Shown here piece by piece: positions 46,213 to 55,671 of a stretch of DNA of 64,000 nucleotides; the stretch's first letter is position 1, and every line of letters starts with the position of its first letter. Origin of the DNA: Fen-1298 sp963833465 (GTDB lineage: Bacteria > Bacteroidota > Ignavibacteria > UBA10030); assembly GCA_963833465.1 (NCBI GenBank), contig CAWHXW010000003.1, forward strand, positions 620,001 to 684,000. The letters are read 5' to 3'. Position numbers and translations under genes: made by a program. The notes beneath the pieces are model-generated. The model saw only the letters and a program-made list of their open reading frames with translations, was not told the DNA's origin and made no database searches.

Positions 46213-46684
46213 ATGAAACAGAAAATAAATTTCTTAATGAGAGTCGTAGGTATTCTATTCTTCCTCGGAATTGGATTTATCATAGGGCAAACAGTTTCTA
46301 TAGATAAGTCATTACCAATATTCCGATATAGGAGTATTTCAGAATATGAAATCATGCAATCCATCGGTTTAACAGGTACTAAAAGGATCAGATGGCAAGT
46401 TCTATCATAAAGGGATATATAGCAAACGGAAGCGTCAGCAACTTGTTCCATGGTTTGGTAAAGAAATCAATTTGGTCAATTTCTCAGACAGCATAATTAG
46501 TTTTAATCCGCAGCAACAATTTACTGAATTTGATACAAGTATTGTTTTTTTTTCGGGAGAAGAGGTTATACCTAAATGTGTTGGCAATACAAGGATTCTT
46601 ATTAATTGGAAATCCCAAATCGATACTTTTTATTTGACTGTTAGAAAAAAAGATGGAATTTATTCTGTTGATGTTCGAAAGTAA
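46213..46684 (+). pseudogene. Frameshifted small membrane-anchored protein
   Basis: The first frame (from 46213) gives a protein with an N-terminal membrane segment (FLMRVVGILFFLGIGFIIG) up to about GLTGT, then stops at 46410. From 46373 the +1 frame is open without a stop to 46684 (SDGKFYHKGIYSKRK ... TFYLTVRKKDGIYSVDVRK). Joined, they make one plausible protein of about 157 residues with a beta-rich C-terminus. The shift lies between 46373 and 46410, near AAAAGG. Mutation, sequencing error or programmed shift cannot be told apart. Family unknown. Confidence 0.5.
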
Positions 46685-46953
46685 ATATGTTGTTGCTAAC
46701 TATTCGTTCAAACCCCGCAAAGTGGAATGCGCATAATACTATGGTAGAATGATCTGGATGAAAAATATATGGTATGAACCCCAGTTCAATTTTGCTTTAC
46801 GCTGATGGGTTTTGAATCGTCAGAAAATATTCGGTTTATAACACAGTTAGTTTTATTCAAAATTAAAATTGGTCACGCGACAGCTTGATGTTACAAAGTC
46901 AAGCGGAATTAATACTAAATAACTACTCACATACCATATATATAGGAGGATTT

Positions 46954-48015
46954 ATGCGGTTACTTCACAGTTCCATTCAAGTAATAATCATGCTTTTCTG
47001 TATCTTTGCAACAAGCAGCTTAATCGCCCAAGAATTATCTAAAACTGTTAGTAAAAAAATAACATTGCAGTATATCTCTCCAACCGATTTAATTGATGCT
47101 GATATAATAAAAGAAGAGAAAATCATAACCTATGCCGGTGATGTTTCCATAAAAGTAAATGCTTCCACTAATGAAATTCTTTTATTCGGAAGTGAGAGCG
47201 CACTCCAAAATGCATCAACTATGATTGAGTTTCTTGATGTGCCGCCGAGACAAATCGTGGTTGAGGTTAAAATAATAGAAGTTGATAATCAGAAAATAAA
47301 AAATGCCGGCATTGATTGGCAGCAAATACTTGCAAGCACAAATATTCCGTTTAATTACAGTTATAACCGACAATATTCAAATTCAGTGGCGAATAATGGA
47401 TCGGCTTCTTTTAGTCAAACAGCGTCAAGCGATCAAACAAATAAAGGAAATATTACCAACTTCGGTATAGCCAATAATATGAAAATCGGGGATTTTCTGA
47501 ATATCCTGGAAGGGAGCGATGTCGCTAAAGTATTAAGTATTCCGAAAATCGTAACTATTAACAATAAAAAAGGTACGATTCTTGACGGTTCAAGAATACT
47601 TTATGTTGATAAGTATGCTAGTTACAGTAATCTTTTCCAAACACAAGAACTTAAAACGGGACTTTTTCTTTCCGTTACACCATCTTTAGGTTCTAGCGGT
47701 TATTTGAAGATGAGTGTTGAAGCAAAACTCACGACACTTAATAATGTCAATAATGATTTGCGTCCAATTGAAGTCGGCCAAATGTTAGAGAACATTGTCG
47801 TGGTGAAGCAAGGCGAATCAATTATATTGGGTGGCTTAAAAAAGACATCCACAGAAAAAATCGAAAGCTCGGTGCCTGTTCTAGGATCGATACTCCCATT
47901 TCTTTTTTCAACGACAAAAGACATCGAAGTCACAAACGATGTTTTAATAATATTGACTCCGACAGTTGTTGATCTTACAAAAATGGCAATTCCAGATTCA
48001 ACAAATGGAAAATAA
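46954..48015 (+). CDS. Short orphan secretin (type II/III secretion or type IV pilus family)
   Basis: 353 residues from the ATG at 46954, six bases after AGGAGG. Signal peptide of about 26 residues ends at LIAQ. A single N-domain (about 40-100) leads to the classic secretin entry PPRQIVVEVKIIEVDN. The C domain has VLSIPKIVTINNKKGTI, the GQMLENIVVVKQGESI segment and the signature VPVLGSILPFLF with LIILTPTVVD. It is far shorter than GspD or PilQ. No ATPase, pilin or other secretion gene is nearby, so it may form or seed an outer-membrane ring with distant partners. Confidence 0.85.
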   Translation: MRLLHSSIQVIIMLFCIFATSSLIAQELSKTVSKKITLQYISPTDLIDADIIKEEKIITYAGDVSIKVNASTNEILLFGSESALQNASTMIEFLDVPPRQIVVEVKIIEVDNQKIKNAGIDWQQILASTNIPFNYSYNRQYSNSVANNGSASFSQTASSDQTNKGNITNFGIANNMKIGDFLNILEGSDVAKVLSIPKIVTINNKKGTILDGSRILYVDKYASYSNLFQTQELKTGLFLSVTPSLGSSGYLKMSVEAKLTTLNNVNNDLRPIEVGQMLENIVVVKQGESIILGGLKKTSTEKIESSVPVLGSILPFLFSTTKDIEVTNDVLIILTPTVVDLTKMAIPDSTNGK

Positions 48016-48370
48016 ACAAATAAAAAGGTATTAGTAAATTGAAAAAGATTTTCACAATACAGGCATAATAAAGGTTATAACAGATGCCGCAGGAATATTG
48101 TTTGCATTGATAGAAGTTAAGTTTCTGCGGCATCGGATATATTGGGAAGGTATTCAGTTTCAAACTATCGAAAAGTATTTTGACCCGCCGATTTGTAAGA
48201 GAGAAGCAACACAAATAAAGTTATGAACGCTGGAGAATAAAAAATCTTATACAGTTTTCATGAATTTTTCTTATGTTTAACTTACATTTTTACAAGATAC
48301 TTGTACGAAAGACTTTTTAAAATATAACTCAGTTTGTTAAATTGGCGTTGTTATTTTTTCAGGGAAATTT
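48016..48370. other. Intergenic region with a long-loop hairpin
   Basis: No gene. A perfect 10-bp inverted repeat GATGCCGCAG/CTGCGGCATC (48083-48092 and 48125-48134) encloses a 32-nt loop about 70 nt after the secretin stop. There is no T-tract after it, so a simple terminator is not certain. The rest is AT-rich and leads to the esterase gene. Confidence 0.5.
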
Positions 48371-49960
48371 ATGAAAAGAACCTCGACCTTTATCATACTT
48401 TTTATAATATTTAATTCAATGACTTTTACACAAGAAAATAGTGTAACTACTGCTCTAAGAGTGAAAACCTCAAATGGCATACTTGAAGGGATTGATGAAT
48501 CCGGGATTCGTACTTTTAAAGGTGTTCCTTTTGCCGAGCCGCCAGTCGGCAATTTACGATGGAGAGAGCCGCAGCCGCTAAAGAACTGGTTGGGCGTAAG
48601 AATAGCAAATAAATTCGGTCCACGTGCCATGCAGCCGCCGATTTTCGGCGATATGGTTTTTCGATCCGACGGTATGAGCGAGGATTGCCTATACCTCAAT
48701 GTATGGACACCTGCAAAAACTGATAATGAGCTATTGCCTGTACTTGTTTATTTTTATGGAGGCGGATACGTGGCAGGTGATGGCTCAGAATATCGATATG
48801 ATGGCGAAAGTACAGCACGAAAAGGCATTGTAGTTGTAACGGTAAATTATCGTCTTGGAGTTTTTGGATTTCTTACCCATCCTGAATTGACAAAAGAATC
48901 GCCGCATCATTCCTCTGGAAATTATGGATTAATGGACCAATCATCAGCATTAAAGTGGGTGCAGCAAAACATAGCGGCATTTGGTGGTGATCCTGCAAGA
49001 ATTACAATTGGCGGTGAATCTGCAGGATCAATTTCTGTAAGTGCATTAATGGTATCTCCTTTGTCAAAAAATATTATAGCAGGCGCAATAGGCGAAAGCG
49101 GATCATTGCTCGGTACTCTGTCTCCTATTCCTTTGGCTGCCGCAGAACAAACAGGTGTTGAATTTGCCAAAAGCATCTCGGCAAATTCCTTGACTGAGCT
49201 TAGAGCTATTACAGCAGAAAAATTACTTAATGCTGCTGCAAAGTTTGATTCCTTCCGTTTTTCGTTGGTTATCGATGGATATTTCTTTCCTAAAAATCCT
49301 ATTGAAATTTATAAAGCAGGTGAACAAGCGCATGTGCCTCTCTTAATTGGTTGGAACTCACAAGAAATGAATTACCATGCGGTAATGGGTCCGGATAATC
49401 TCACTTTAAAGAACTTTGAGAAAGCTGTGCAAAAACTGTATGGTGAGCGTGCAGTACAAATAATGCAAGTTTATAATGCTTCAGATGATGAAGAAGTGGA
49501 ACAAGCAGCTACTGATTTGGCTAGTGATAGATTTATTGGATTTAGTACTTGGAAGTGGAGTAATGTTCATAATAAAACCAGTGGAAAGCCCGTGTATCGT
49601 TATTTATTTGCCCGCCCGCGTCCTGTGATGAGATCAGAAATGGGAAATGCTACTGCCGGTCTGTTAGTTAGAGGTGCTGTACATTCTGCGGAAATAGAAT
49701 ATGCCCTTGGCAATCTTCCAACAAATCGTGTTTATGATTGGCAGTCCGAAGATTACAAGATCTCTGAAATCATGCAAACCTTTTTTACTAATTTTATTAA
49801 AACAGGTAATCCTAGTGGTCTCGGTGTGCCTTCATGGCCTCCTGTTAATAATACAAATTCGGTTGATGTAATGCATATAGATGTAAATACTAAAGTGGCA
49901 CAAGAGACAAATAAACTGCTTCAGCGATATTTACTCCTCGATGATCTTTATGTGAAATAA
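48371..49960 (+). CDS. Secreted type-B carboxylesterase
   Basis: 529 residues with a signal peptide (about 1-21). Carboxylesterase/lipase type-B signatures: SEDCLYLNVWTPA, the nucleophile in IGGESAGSIS and catalytic His in RGAVHSAEIEYALGN. These enzymes cleave acyl or aryl esters. It heads a co-directional group with a polysaccharide deacetylase, a CE15 esterase and a glycoside hydrolase, so it probably removes ester decorations such as acetyl or feruloyl groups from plant polysaccharide. Confidence 0.92.
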   Translation: MKRTSTFIILFIIFNSMTFTQENSVTTALRVKTSNGILEGIDESGIRTFKGVPFAEPPVGNLRWREPQPLKNWLGVRIANKFGPRAMQPPIFGDMVFRSDGMSEDCLYLNVWTPAKTDNELLPVLVYFYGGGYVAGDGSEYRYDGESTARKGIVVVTVNYRLGVFGFLTHPELTKESPHHSSGNYGLMDQSSALKWVQQNIAAFGGDPARITIGGESAGSISVSALMVSPLSKNIIAGAIGESGSLLGTLSPIPLAAAEQTGVEFAKSISANSLTELRAITAEKLLNAAAKFDSFRFSLVIDGYFFPKNPIEIYKAGEQAHVPLLIGWNSQEMNYHAVMGPDNLTLKNFEKAVQKLYGERAVQIMQVYNASDDEEVEQAATDLASDRFIGFSTWKWSNVHNKTSGKPVYRYLFARPRPVMRSEMGNATAGLLVRGAVHSAEIEYALGNLPTNRVYDWQSEDYKISEIMQTFFTNFIKTGNPSGLGVPSWPPVNNTNSVDVMHIDVNTKVAQETNKLLQRYLLLDDLYVK

Positions 49961-49988
49961 TCGATATAGCCTAAATGGAAAGTAAGAT

Positions 49989-50888
49989 ATGAATACTATC
50001 ATACAAATTGGTATAAAGAAACAAGAATTTTTAAATCAAATTAATAGAATTGCAACTGCTAAACCTCTTGTATGCAAATTATCAGTATTGGCAAAAATAT
50101 TATTGTTGATTTCTTTTTTTGCAATTTTTGGATATACAGTTGACGCGCAAGACAAGACAGTATGGCACAATAAGAAATGTGCAGTTTGTCTCACTTATGA
50201 TGACGCTTTGAATGTGCACCTGGATAACGTTATTCCGATTTTAGATTCCCTTGACCTGAAAGGCACATTTTATATTTCAGGATATTCGCCTGCTTTCAGA
50301 GAACGTCCGGCTGAATGGAAATCTGCAGCTGAGAAAGGAAACGAATTAGGAAATCATACATTGTTCCATCCTTGTGAAGGGAAAGCACCCGGCAGGGAAT
50401 GGGTTAAGCCGGATTATGATCTAAATAATTATACAATGCAGAGAATGGTTGATGAAATCAGGGTGGCTAATGAATTACTCAATGCGATTGACGGTAAAAC
50501 AAAAAGAACGTTCGCCTACCCTTGCGGCGATATGAAGGTTGGAGATTCGTCTTATGTGAATGAAATAAAAGCCGACTTTGTTGGTGCACGAGGTGTGGAA
50601 ACTAAAATACAAAAAATAAATGAAATCGATTTGTACAATATTGGTTGTTGTGGAATAAACGGTCAATCGGGAGATGAACTTATCGATTTAGTTAAGAAAG
50701 CCATGGAAAATAACGCTTTGCTGGTTTTTCTTTTTCATGGTGTCGGAGGCGAACATTCTATTAATGTATCATTAGATGCGCATAGTAAACTTTTGCATTT
50801 TCTAAAACAAAACGAAAAAGATATTTGGATAGCACCTTTGATAGATATTGCAGAATACGTCAAAGAATACAATCAAAAAAGAAAATGA
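49989..50888 (+). CDS. Polysaccharide deacetylase family protein
   Basis: 299 residues, 28 nt after the esterase gene. A long N-terminus (about 38 residues) precedes a hydrophobic segment (residues 38-52, LLLISFFAIFGYTVDA), so it is exported or anchored. The NodB-type catalytic motifs are the Asp pair in LTYDDALNV, the metal His pair in GNHTLFH, and FAYPCGD and LVFLFHGVGGEH. The family removes N- or O-acetyl groups from chitooligomers, peptidoglycan or xylan. Context suggests acetylated hemicellulose. Confidence 0.88.
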   Translation: MNTIIQIGIKKQEFLNQINRIATAKPLVCKLSVLAKILLLISFFAIFGYTVDAQDKTVWHNKKCAVCLTYDDALNVHLDNVIPILDSLDLKGTFYISGYSPAFRERPAEWKSAAEKGNELGNHTLFHPCEGKAPGREWVKPDYDLNNYTMQRMVDEIRVANELLNAIDGKTKRTFAYPCGDMKVGDSSYVNEIKADFVGARGVETKIQKINEIDLYNIGCCGINGQSGDELIDLVKKAMENNALLVFLFHGVGGEHSINVSLDAHSKLLHFLKQNEKDIWIAPLIDIAEYVKEYNQKRK

Positions 50889-50973
50889 TATGTTATCAAC
50901 GTCCTAATTCACGATTTAATTTCGAATATTATTTTATCAACAACTTGTAGTATTTGTAAAAAGAAACCAATTC

Positions 50974-52323
50974 ATGAAAAATATATCGCTGCTGTTAACG
51001 TTTATATTGATTGCTTCTGTCTCAATATACGCTCAATTTAATCAGCAAAAGATAGATAGTATCAAGAATGCTACAAATATAGACTATCAATTGATGTTGA
51101 CTCAGCTTCGGATTAATTCATTGAGAGAAGGCCCTTCCGGTAATCCGCATGCACTTAATGCTGCCAATACTGACGAATCAAAGGCATCACCTTACACATC
51201 TCTTCCCGATCCGCTGGTTTTAAATAACGGCGAGAAAGTAAAAGATGCAGATACTTGGTGGAAAAAACGTCGCCCAGAGATAGTTGAGTTTTTCGACCGA
51301 GAAATCTACGGAAGGATTCCTCAACATTTACCAGAAGTTTCATGGGTAGTAACCAGCACTTCGAAGGATACGATAGAGAATAGTCCTGTTGTTGTTAAAA
51401 AATTATCGGGCCACGTGGATAACTCATCATATCCTTCCGTCAGCGTAGATATTCAATTAACACTTACGACTCCGGCAAATATAACGAGAGCAACTCCGAT
51501 CGTAATGGAATTTGGATTTATTTTACCCCCGGGATTCAAATTCCCCGATCCTGCCGCAGGAATGCCAAAAGAATCGAGCTGGCAGAAGCAAGTGCTCACA
51601 AAAGGTTGGGGCTATGCAATTCTTGTCCCGACAAGTTATCAGGCAGATTGGGGTGCAGGTTTAACGCAAGGCATTATTGGTCTGGCAAATAAAGGACAAC
51701 ATAGAAAACCTGACGATTGGGGTGCTTTAAGGGCATGGGCTTGGGGTGCGAGTCGCGCATTGGATTATTTTGAAACAGATAAATCGGTAGATGCAAAACA
51801 TGTGATTATTGAAGGCTTGTCTCGTTATGGCAAAGCGGCAATAGTTGCGATGGCATATGATTCGCGATTCGCTATGGCATTTGTTGGATCTTCCGGAGCT
51901 GGCGGTACAAAAATACTTCGGCGTATTTTTGGTGAACAGGTGGAAAATCTTGCTTCATCAGGAGAATACCATTGGTTTGCAGGTAATTTTCTAAAATATG
52001 CCGGCCATTTGAAGGTGAATGATTTACCGGTTGATGCTCATGAACTTGTTGCGTTGTGTGCTCCCCGTCCAGTATTCATTAGTGCCGGTTCGATTGAAGT
52101 CGAAGGCGGATGGGTAGATGCAAAAGGAATGTTTTTAGGCGGTGCTTATGCAAGTCCGGTATATGAACTGCTGGGAAGGAAAGGAGTGGGAACATATAAT
52201 TTTCCGCCAATTGAAACTTTATTGGGAGAAGGTGAAATCGGGTTTCGTCAGCATAAAGGTGGACATACGACAGGACCAAATTGGCCATTCTTTTTAAAAT
52301 ATGCCGAGAAGTACATTAAATGA
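50974..52323 (+). CDS. CE15-like glucuronoyl esterase
   Basis: 449 residues with a signal peptide ending at ISIYAQ-like sequence (about residue 21). The CE15 nucleophile motif G-x-S-R-x-G-K is present as EGLSRYGKAA with Ser283, and the late His is in QHKGGHTTGPNW. The family cleaves the ester between 4-O-methyl-glucuronoyl side chains of xylan and lignin alcohols. It is one of four co-directional carbohydrate genes. Without a recognisable T9SS tail it is probably periplasmic. Confidence 0.85.
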   Translation: MKNISLLLTFILIASVSIYAQFNQQKIDSIKNATNIDYQLMLTQLRINSLREGPSGNPHALNAANTDESKASPYTSLPDPLVLNNGEKVKDADTWWKKRRPEIVEFFDREIYGRIPQHLPEVSWVVTSTSKDTIENSPVVVKKLSGHVDNSSYPSVSVDIQLTLTTPANITRATPIVMEFGFILPPGFKFPDPAAGMPKESSWQKQVLTKGWGYAILVPTSYQADWGAGLTQGIIGLANKGQHRKPDDWGALRAWAWGASRALDYFETDKSVDAKHVIIEGLSRYGKAAIVAMAYDSRFAMAFVGSSGAGGTKILRRIFGEQVENLASSGEYHWFAGNFLKYAGHLKVNDLPVDAHELVALCAPRPVFISAGSIEVEGGWVDAKGMFLGGAYASPVYELLGRKGVGTYNFPPIETLLGEGEIGFRQHKGGHTTGPNWPFFLKYAEKYIK

Positions 52324-52621
52324 AAATGTAATGAATAAATTATCAATTTTAAAATACCTGAAGCCGATTGTAAAAAATTACTCTTCTTCCCAATCTTTGA
52401 TTGAAAACGAGCAGATAATTTTTTGCATCTGACTATTGGGGCGGCAATAAAGAATAAAATTGATTGTGCTTCAATGAATATAAAGAGATCTCTATGCATA
52501 AAACATTTATTTATTTTTCCTTAACCAATTCTTTCGTCCAAGGTACACACTCAATTTGCCAATGCTTGATTGTAAAAATAAATTTGTATATGATTATCAC
52601 AAAAATCGGAGACAAATCAGT

Positions 52622-54574
52622 ATGAAAATAAATAGAAATGTATTAATTGGATTGATGTTGCACTTTGCGATGATTCCTCTCTTCGGACAAGGAATCAGTG
52701 ATTGTTTTCTCGCAGATCTTGTATCGAAATATATATCAGCACCAACATTTATAGATGCGGCAAAACCCACAGCCGCTCCCACCGTGACTATAACGGTTTT
52801 TGCTAACGATACTATCGCGAAAGTCTCGAATTATCTGTACGGCAATAATGCAAACACTTGGATGACAGATATGGTCGATCAACCCTCGTTGATTTCATAT
52901 ATTAACCTTTTATCACCGAATATAATACGATATCCGGGAGGCAATATAAGCCAAGTGTTTTTCTGGGATGCCCAAAAACCTGCCGATGCGCCTGATTCTT
53001 TAGTTGATGGAACAACAGGGAAAAATATTGCTGCAGGATATTGGTGTGTCACCGACAATCAAAATTGGACGCTCTCCGTTAACAATTATTATACTATGCT
53101 TAGCATGACGAATAATATCGGAATAATAACAATAAATTATGCTTATGCCCGTTATGGAACTTCTGCTGACCCGGTAGCTACTGCGGCTCATTATGCGGCG
53201 AATTGGGTACGATATGACGGCGGTATGACAAAATTTTGGGAAATTGGCAATGAAGATTATGGCAACTGGGAGGCAGGATATGAAATCAACACTAAACAAA
53301 ATAAAGATAGCCAACCGGCAATACAGACTGGCGATCTTTATGGCAAGCACTTCTTAGTATTTGCAGATTCAATGCGCAAAGCAGCGAATGAAAATGGCGT
53401 TCCAATATACATAGGCGCTGTATTATATGAACAATCATCCGGTAATTCAGCAGAACCAAACTGGGATAGTGGCTTCTTCAAAGAAGCAGGAAATGCAGCA
53501 GACTTCTTTATTGTTCATTCATATTTTACGCCTTATAATGCGAATTCTACAGCTGCAACAATTCTTAATTCCGCTGCGACTGTTTCAAGTTCCATTTACA
53601 ATTTTATTAAACAAACTGTCTCGACAAATAGCGTCCAGATGAAGCCGCTTGCTCTCACCGAATGGAATATTTTTGCCGTAGGATCCAAACAAGACATTTC
53701 ATTTGTCGACGGAATGCATGCTACTCTTGTGCTGGGCGAATTGGCAAAGGATGGCTTCAGCATGTCGAGCCACTGGGATCTTGCGAATGGATATAGTAAC
53801 GGCGACGATTTTGGTATGTTCAATGAAGGAGATGAACCCGGCGGTTCTCCCAAGTGGAATCCTCGCCCTTCTTTTTTTTACATGTATTATTTTCAAAAAT
53901 TCTTCGGTGATCAAATGCTAAACACATCCGTAACTGGAAGTACAGATGTAGTAGCATATGCTTCGCGGTTTGCCTCAGGACACGCCGGAATTGTCGTTGT
54001 GAACAAGGGAACTTCAGGACAAACTGCAGAATTGTTGCTTTCAAGGTTTGGCTACGGCGACAGGATCTATGTCTATTCATTAACCGGTGGAACAGATAAT
54101 GGAGATTTTTCATCGCAGGTCTACGTTAACGGCCATGGTCCGAAATATCCAATAGGCGGACCGATAGATACACTGACGTATATTCCGGCAACAGCTTATT
54201 CTACAGCTGATACTATAAAATTCACGTCGCCTCCGAGATCGGTTCAATTCGTGCTAGCTGAGCCAGGCATACATGTTGGTGTGAAAAATAAAACTATTGC
54301 AATTGCCGATCGATATAGATTGAATCAAAATTACCCTAATCCATTTAATCCGCAGACAGTAATCACTTATTCTTTGCCTCATGATGGTACAGTCACATTG
54401 TTAGTATTCGACGCTCTTGGTCGAGAGGTGGCAACGCTTCTTCGGAACGAGAAGAAATCTTCAGGAGAACATCAAGTAACATTTGATGCATCAAGGCTTG
54501 CGAGTGGAATTTATTTTTATAGGTTACAGGCAGATAAGTTTGTCGAAACAAAGAAGATGACATTAATAAAGTAA
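52622..54574 (+). CDS. Secreted clan GH-A glycoside hydrolase with type IX secretion tail
   Basis: 650 residues from the ATG at 52622 (22 codons into a longer open frame); signal peptide at the N-terminus (IGLMLHFAMIPLFGQ). The catalytic domain has the acid/base Glu in WEIGNEDYGNWE and the nucleophile Glu in LALTEWNIF, as in clan GH-A. RYPGGN near residue 107 and overall layout resemble arabinofuranosidase-like (GH51-type) enzymes, but the exact family is unsure. The last 85 residues are a T9SS sorting domain, from NYPNPFNP to KKMTLIK. The gap before it (52324-52621) has no gene. Confidence 0.88.
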   Translation: MKINRNVLIGLMLHFAMIPLFGQGISDCFLADLVSKYISAPTFIDAAKPTAAPTVTITVFANDTIAKVSNYLYGNNANTWMTDMVDQPSLISYINLLSPNIIRYPGGNISQVFFWDAQKPADAPDSLVDGTTGKNIAAGYWCVTDNQNWTLSVNNYYTMLSMTNNIGIITINYAYARYGTSADPVATAAHYAANWVRYDGGMTKFWEIGNEDYGNWEAGYEINTKQNKDSQPAIQTGDLYGKHFLVFADSMRKAANENGVPIYIGAVLYEQSSGNSAEPNWDSGFFKEAGNAADFFIVHSYFTPYNANSTAATILNSAATVSSSIYNFIKQTVSTNSVQMKPLALTEWNIFAVGSKQDISFVDGMHATLVLGELAKDGFSMSSHWDLANGYSNGDDFGMFNEGDEPGGSPKWNPRPSFFYMYYFQKFFGDQMLNTSVTGSTDVVAYASRFASGHAGIVVVNKGTSGQTAELLLSRFGYGDRIYVYSLTGGTDNGDFSSQVYVNGHGPKYPIGGPIDTLTYIPATAYSTADTIKFTSPPRSVQFVLAEPGIHVGVKNKTIAIADRYRLNQNYPNPFNPQTVITYSLPHDGTVTLLVFDALGREVATLLRNEKKSSGEHQVTFDASRLASGIYFYRLQADKFVETKKMTLIK

Positions 54575-54660
54575 ATTCAAATTCAAAAGAATTAATTGAG
54601 ATAGATACCCCAAGTTATGCTGGGGGACTTATAAAGTTTGACTTTTACGGGAATAAATTG

Positions 54661-54702
54661 AATCTCCTCTATATCTGAACTGCTTTAAGCATATAGGAGA
54701 TT
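54661..54702. repeat. Hairpin upstream of the IS200-like remnant
   Basis: AATCTCCT plus ATAT (54661-54674) pairs with ATATAGGAGATT (54691-54702) with a 2-nt bulge. A second small stem CCCC/GGGG occurs at about 54610-54628. Subterminal hairpins before tnpA are typical of IS200/IS605 left ends, so this may be the left end of the decayed element. Confidence 0.5.
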
Positions 54703-54715
54703 CGAGATAAATACT

Positions 54716-54980
54716 CAAAATAATTTACACCACACAAAATACGAACGCAAATACAATATAATATTTATAACGAAGTATCGGTAGAAGATCCTGTTCAAGG
54801 AACCGCGGCACTAGCTTGGAGATATATTCCTCAGTATAGCACGATAGGAAGAGAGCGAGATAGAAGTAGGTCACTTGTCAGCGGATTACGTTCATATGTT
54901 AGTAAGCATTTCTCCCAAGTTTGCGGTATGTTTTCGTCTTTCTCATCCGTTGGCTTTTGGGGGTTACGTTCGCTTCCTTG
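54716..54980 (+). mobile_element. tnpA: IS200/IS605-family TnpA remnant (Y1 transposase)
   Basis: One continuous reading frame with three in-frame stop codons (54782, 54812 and 54845) still reads as TnpA: NLHHTKYERKYNIIFITKYR, matching the family N-terminus HTKxxxKYHIVFxPKYRRK, and later GHLSADYVHMLVSISPKF, matching the family HUH-type DHIHMLVSIPPK region. In the HUH motif Ala-Asp-Tyr-Val-His has replaced the usual Pro-Asp-His-Ile-His, so even catalytic residues have drifted. The catalytic Tyr and the C-terminal half are missing, truncated where the methyltransferase gene begins on the other strand. Confidence 0.75.
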
Positions 54981-55575
54981 CTAAAATTATATGTACAAAT
55001 CTCAATCCCATCCCTCTCTGCTGTCTTACTTCCAAACCAGCGTTCGCCATCATTTCTTTTTTTTCTTTACTCGTTTTTACATTTTCTCCAAAATGTTTTG
55101 CAATACTTAGTGAGTGATCCGCAAGACAAAATAATCCGTTTGGTCGAAGTATTCTGGCTATTTCATAAATCCCTTTTTGTTGATCTGCCCAGTGATGAAA
55201 GGAAAGACTGCTTACAATAATATCTGCGCTCGCATCAGGCAGAGGAATATTTTCCGCAAATCCGACTTTAAAATTTCCTTTAGAATTAAGTCGTGCTGCT
55301 TCTGAAATCATTTTGTTAGCTGGATCCACACCGTGCAATTGCGCATCTGGCCAAACAGTGGATGCTAAACGCAGAAAGTGTCCGGTTCCACAACCGATAT
55401 CTAAAATAGATGTTGGAGACAATTCTGGACGCTCCTCAGTGAGTAGATGTAACATTGTTGCATGGACATGTCTAAAATATAATCGTTGCATGATGGATTG
55501 TTCATAATGGTCAGCCCACTGATCAAATCGATCAACATCTTTATTAGTCTCAGAATAGTTTTTTTCTTCGGTCAT
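54964..55575 (-). CDS. Class I SAM-dependent methyltransferase (first of three)
   Basis: 203 residues. SAM motif I is ILDIGCGTGHFL at about 57-68, the acidic loop LHGVDPANKM, then DIIVSSLSFHHWADQQ. The C-terminus overlaps the IS remnant on the other strand by about 15 nt, yet is family-like to the end. The closest types are UbiE/Methyltransf_11 enzymes. Substrate unknown. It lies in a run of three methyltransferases on the minus strand. Confidence 0.87.
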   Translation of the reverse strand: MTEEKNYSETNKDVDRFDQWADHYEQSIMQRLYFRHVHATMLHLLTEERPELSPTSILDIGCGTGHFLRLASTVWPDAQLHGVDPANKMISEAARLNSKGNFKVGFAENIPLPDASADIIVSSLSFHHWADQQKGIYEIARILRPNGLFCLADHSLSIAKHFGENVKTSKEKKEMMANAGLEVRQQRGMGLRFVHIILARKRT

Positions 55576-55671
55576 GATATTCTCCTATTTATAATCTTTT
55601 TCCTTTTACTCGGTGCGATTAATAGACTTATTCCAGAATCGGGTTAGCATTTTCTCTTTTGTATTCTTTTT

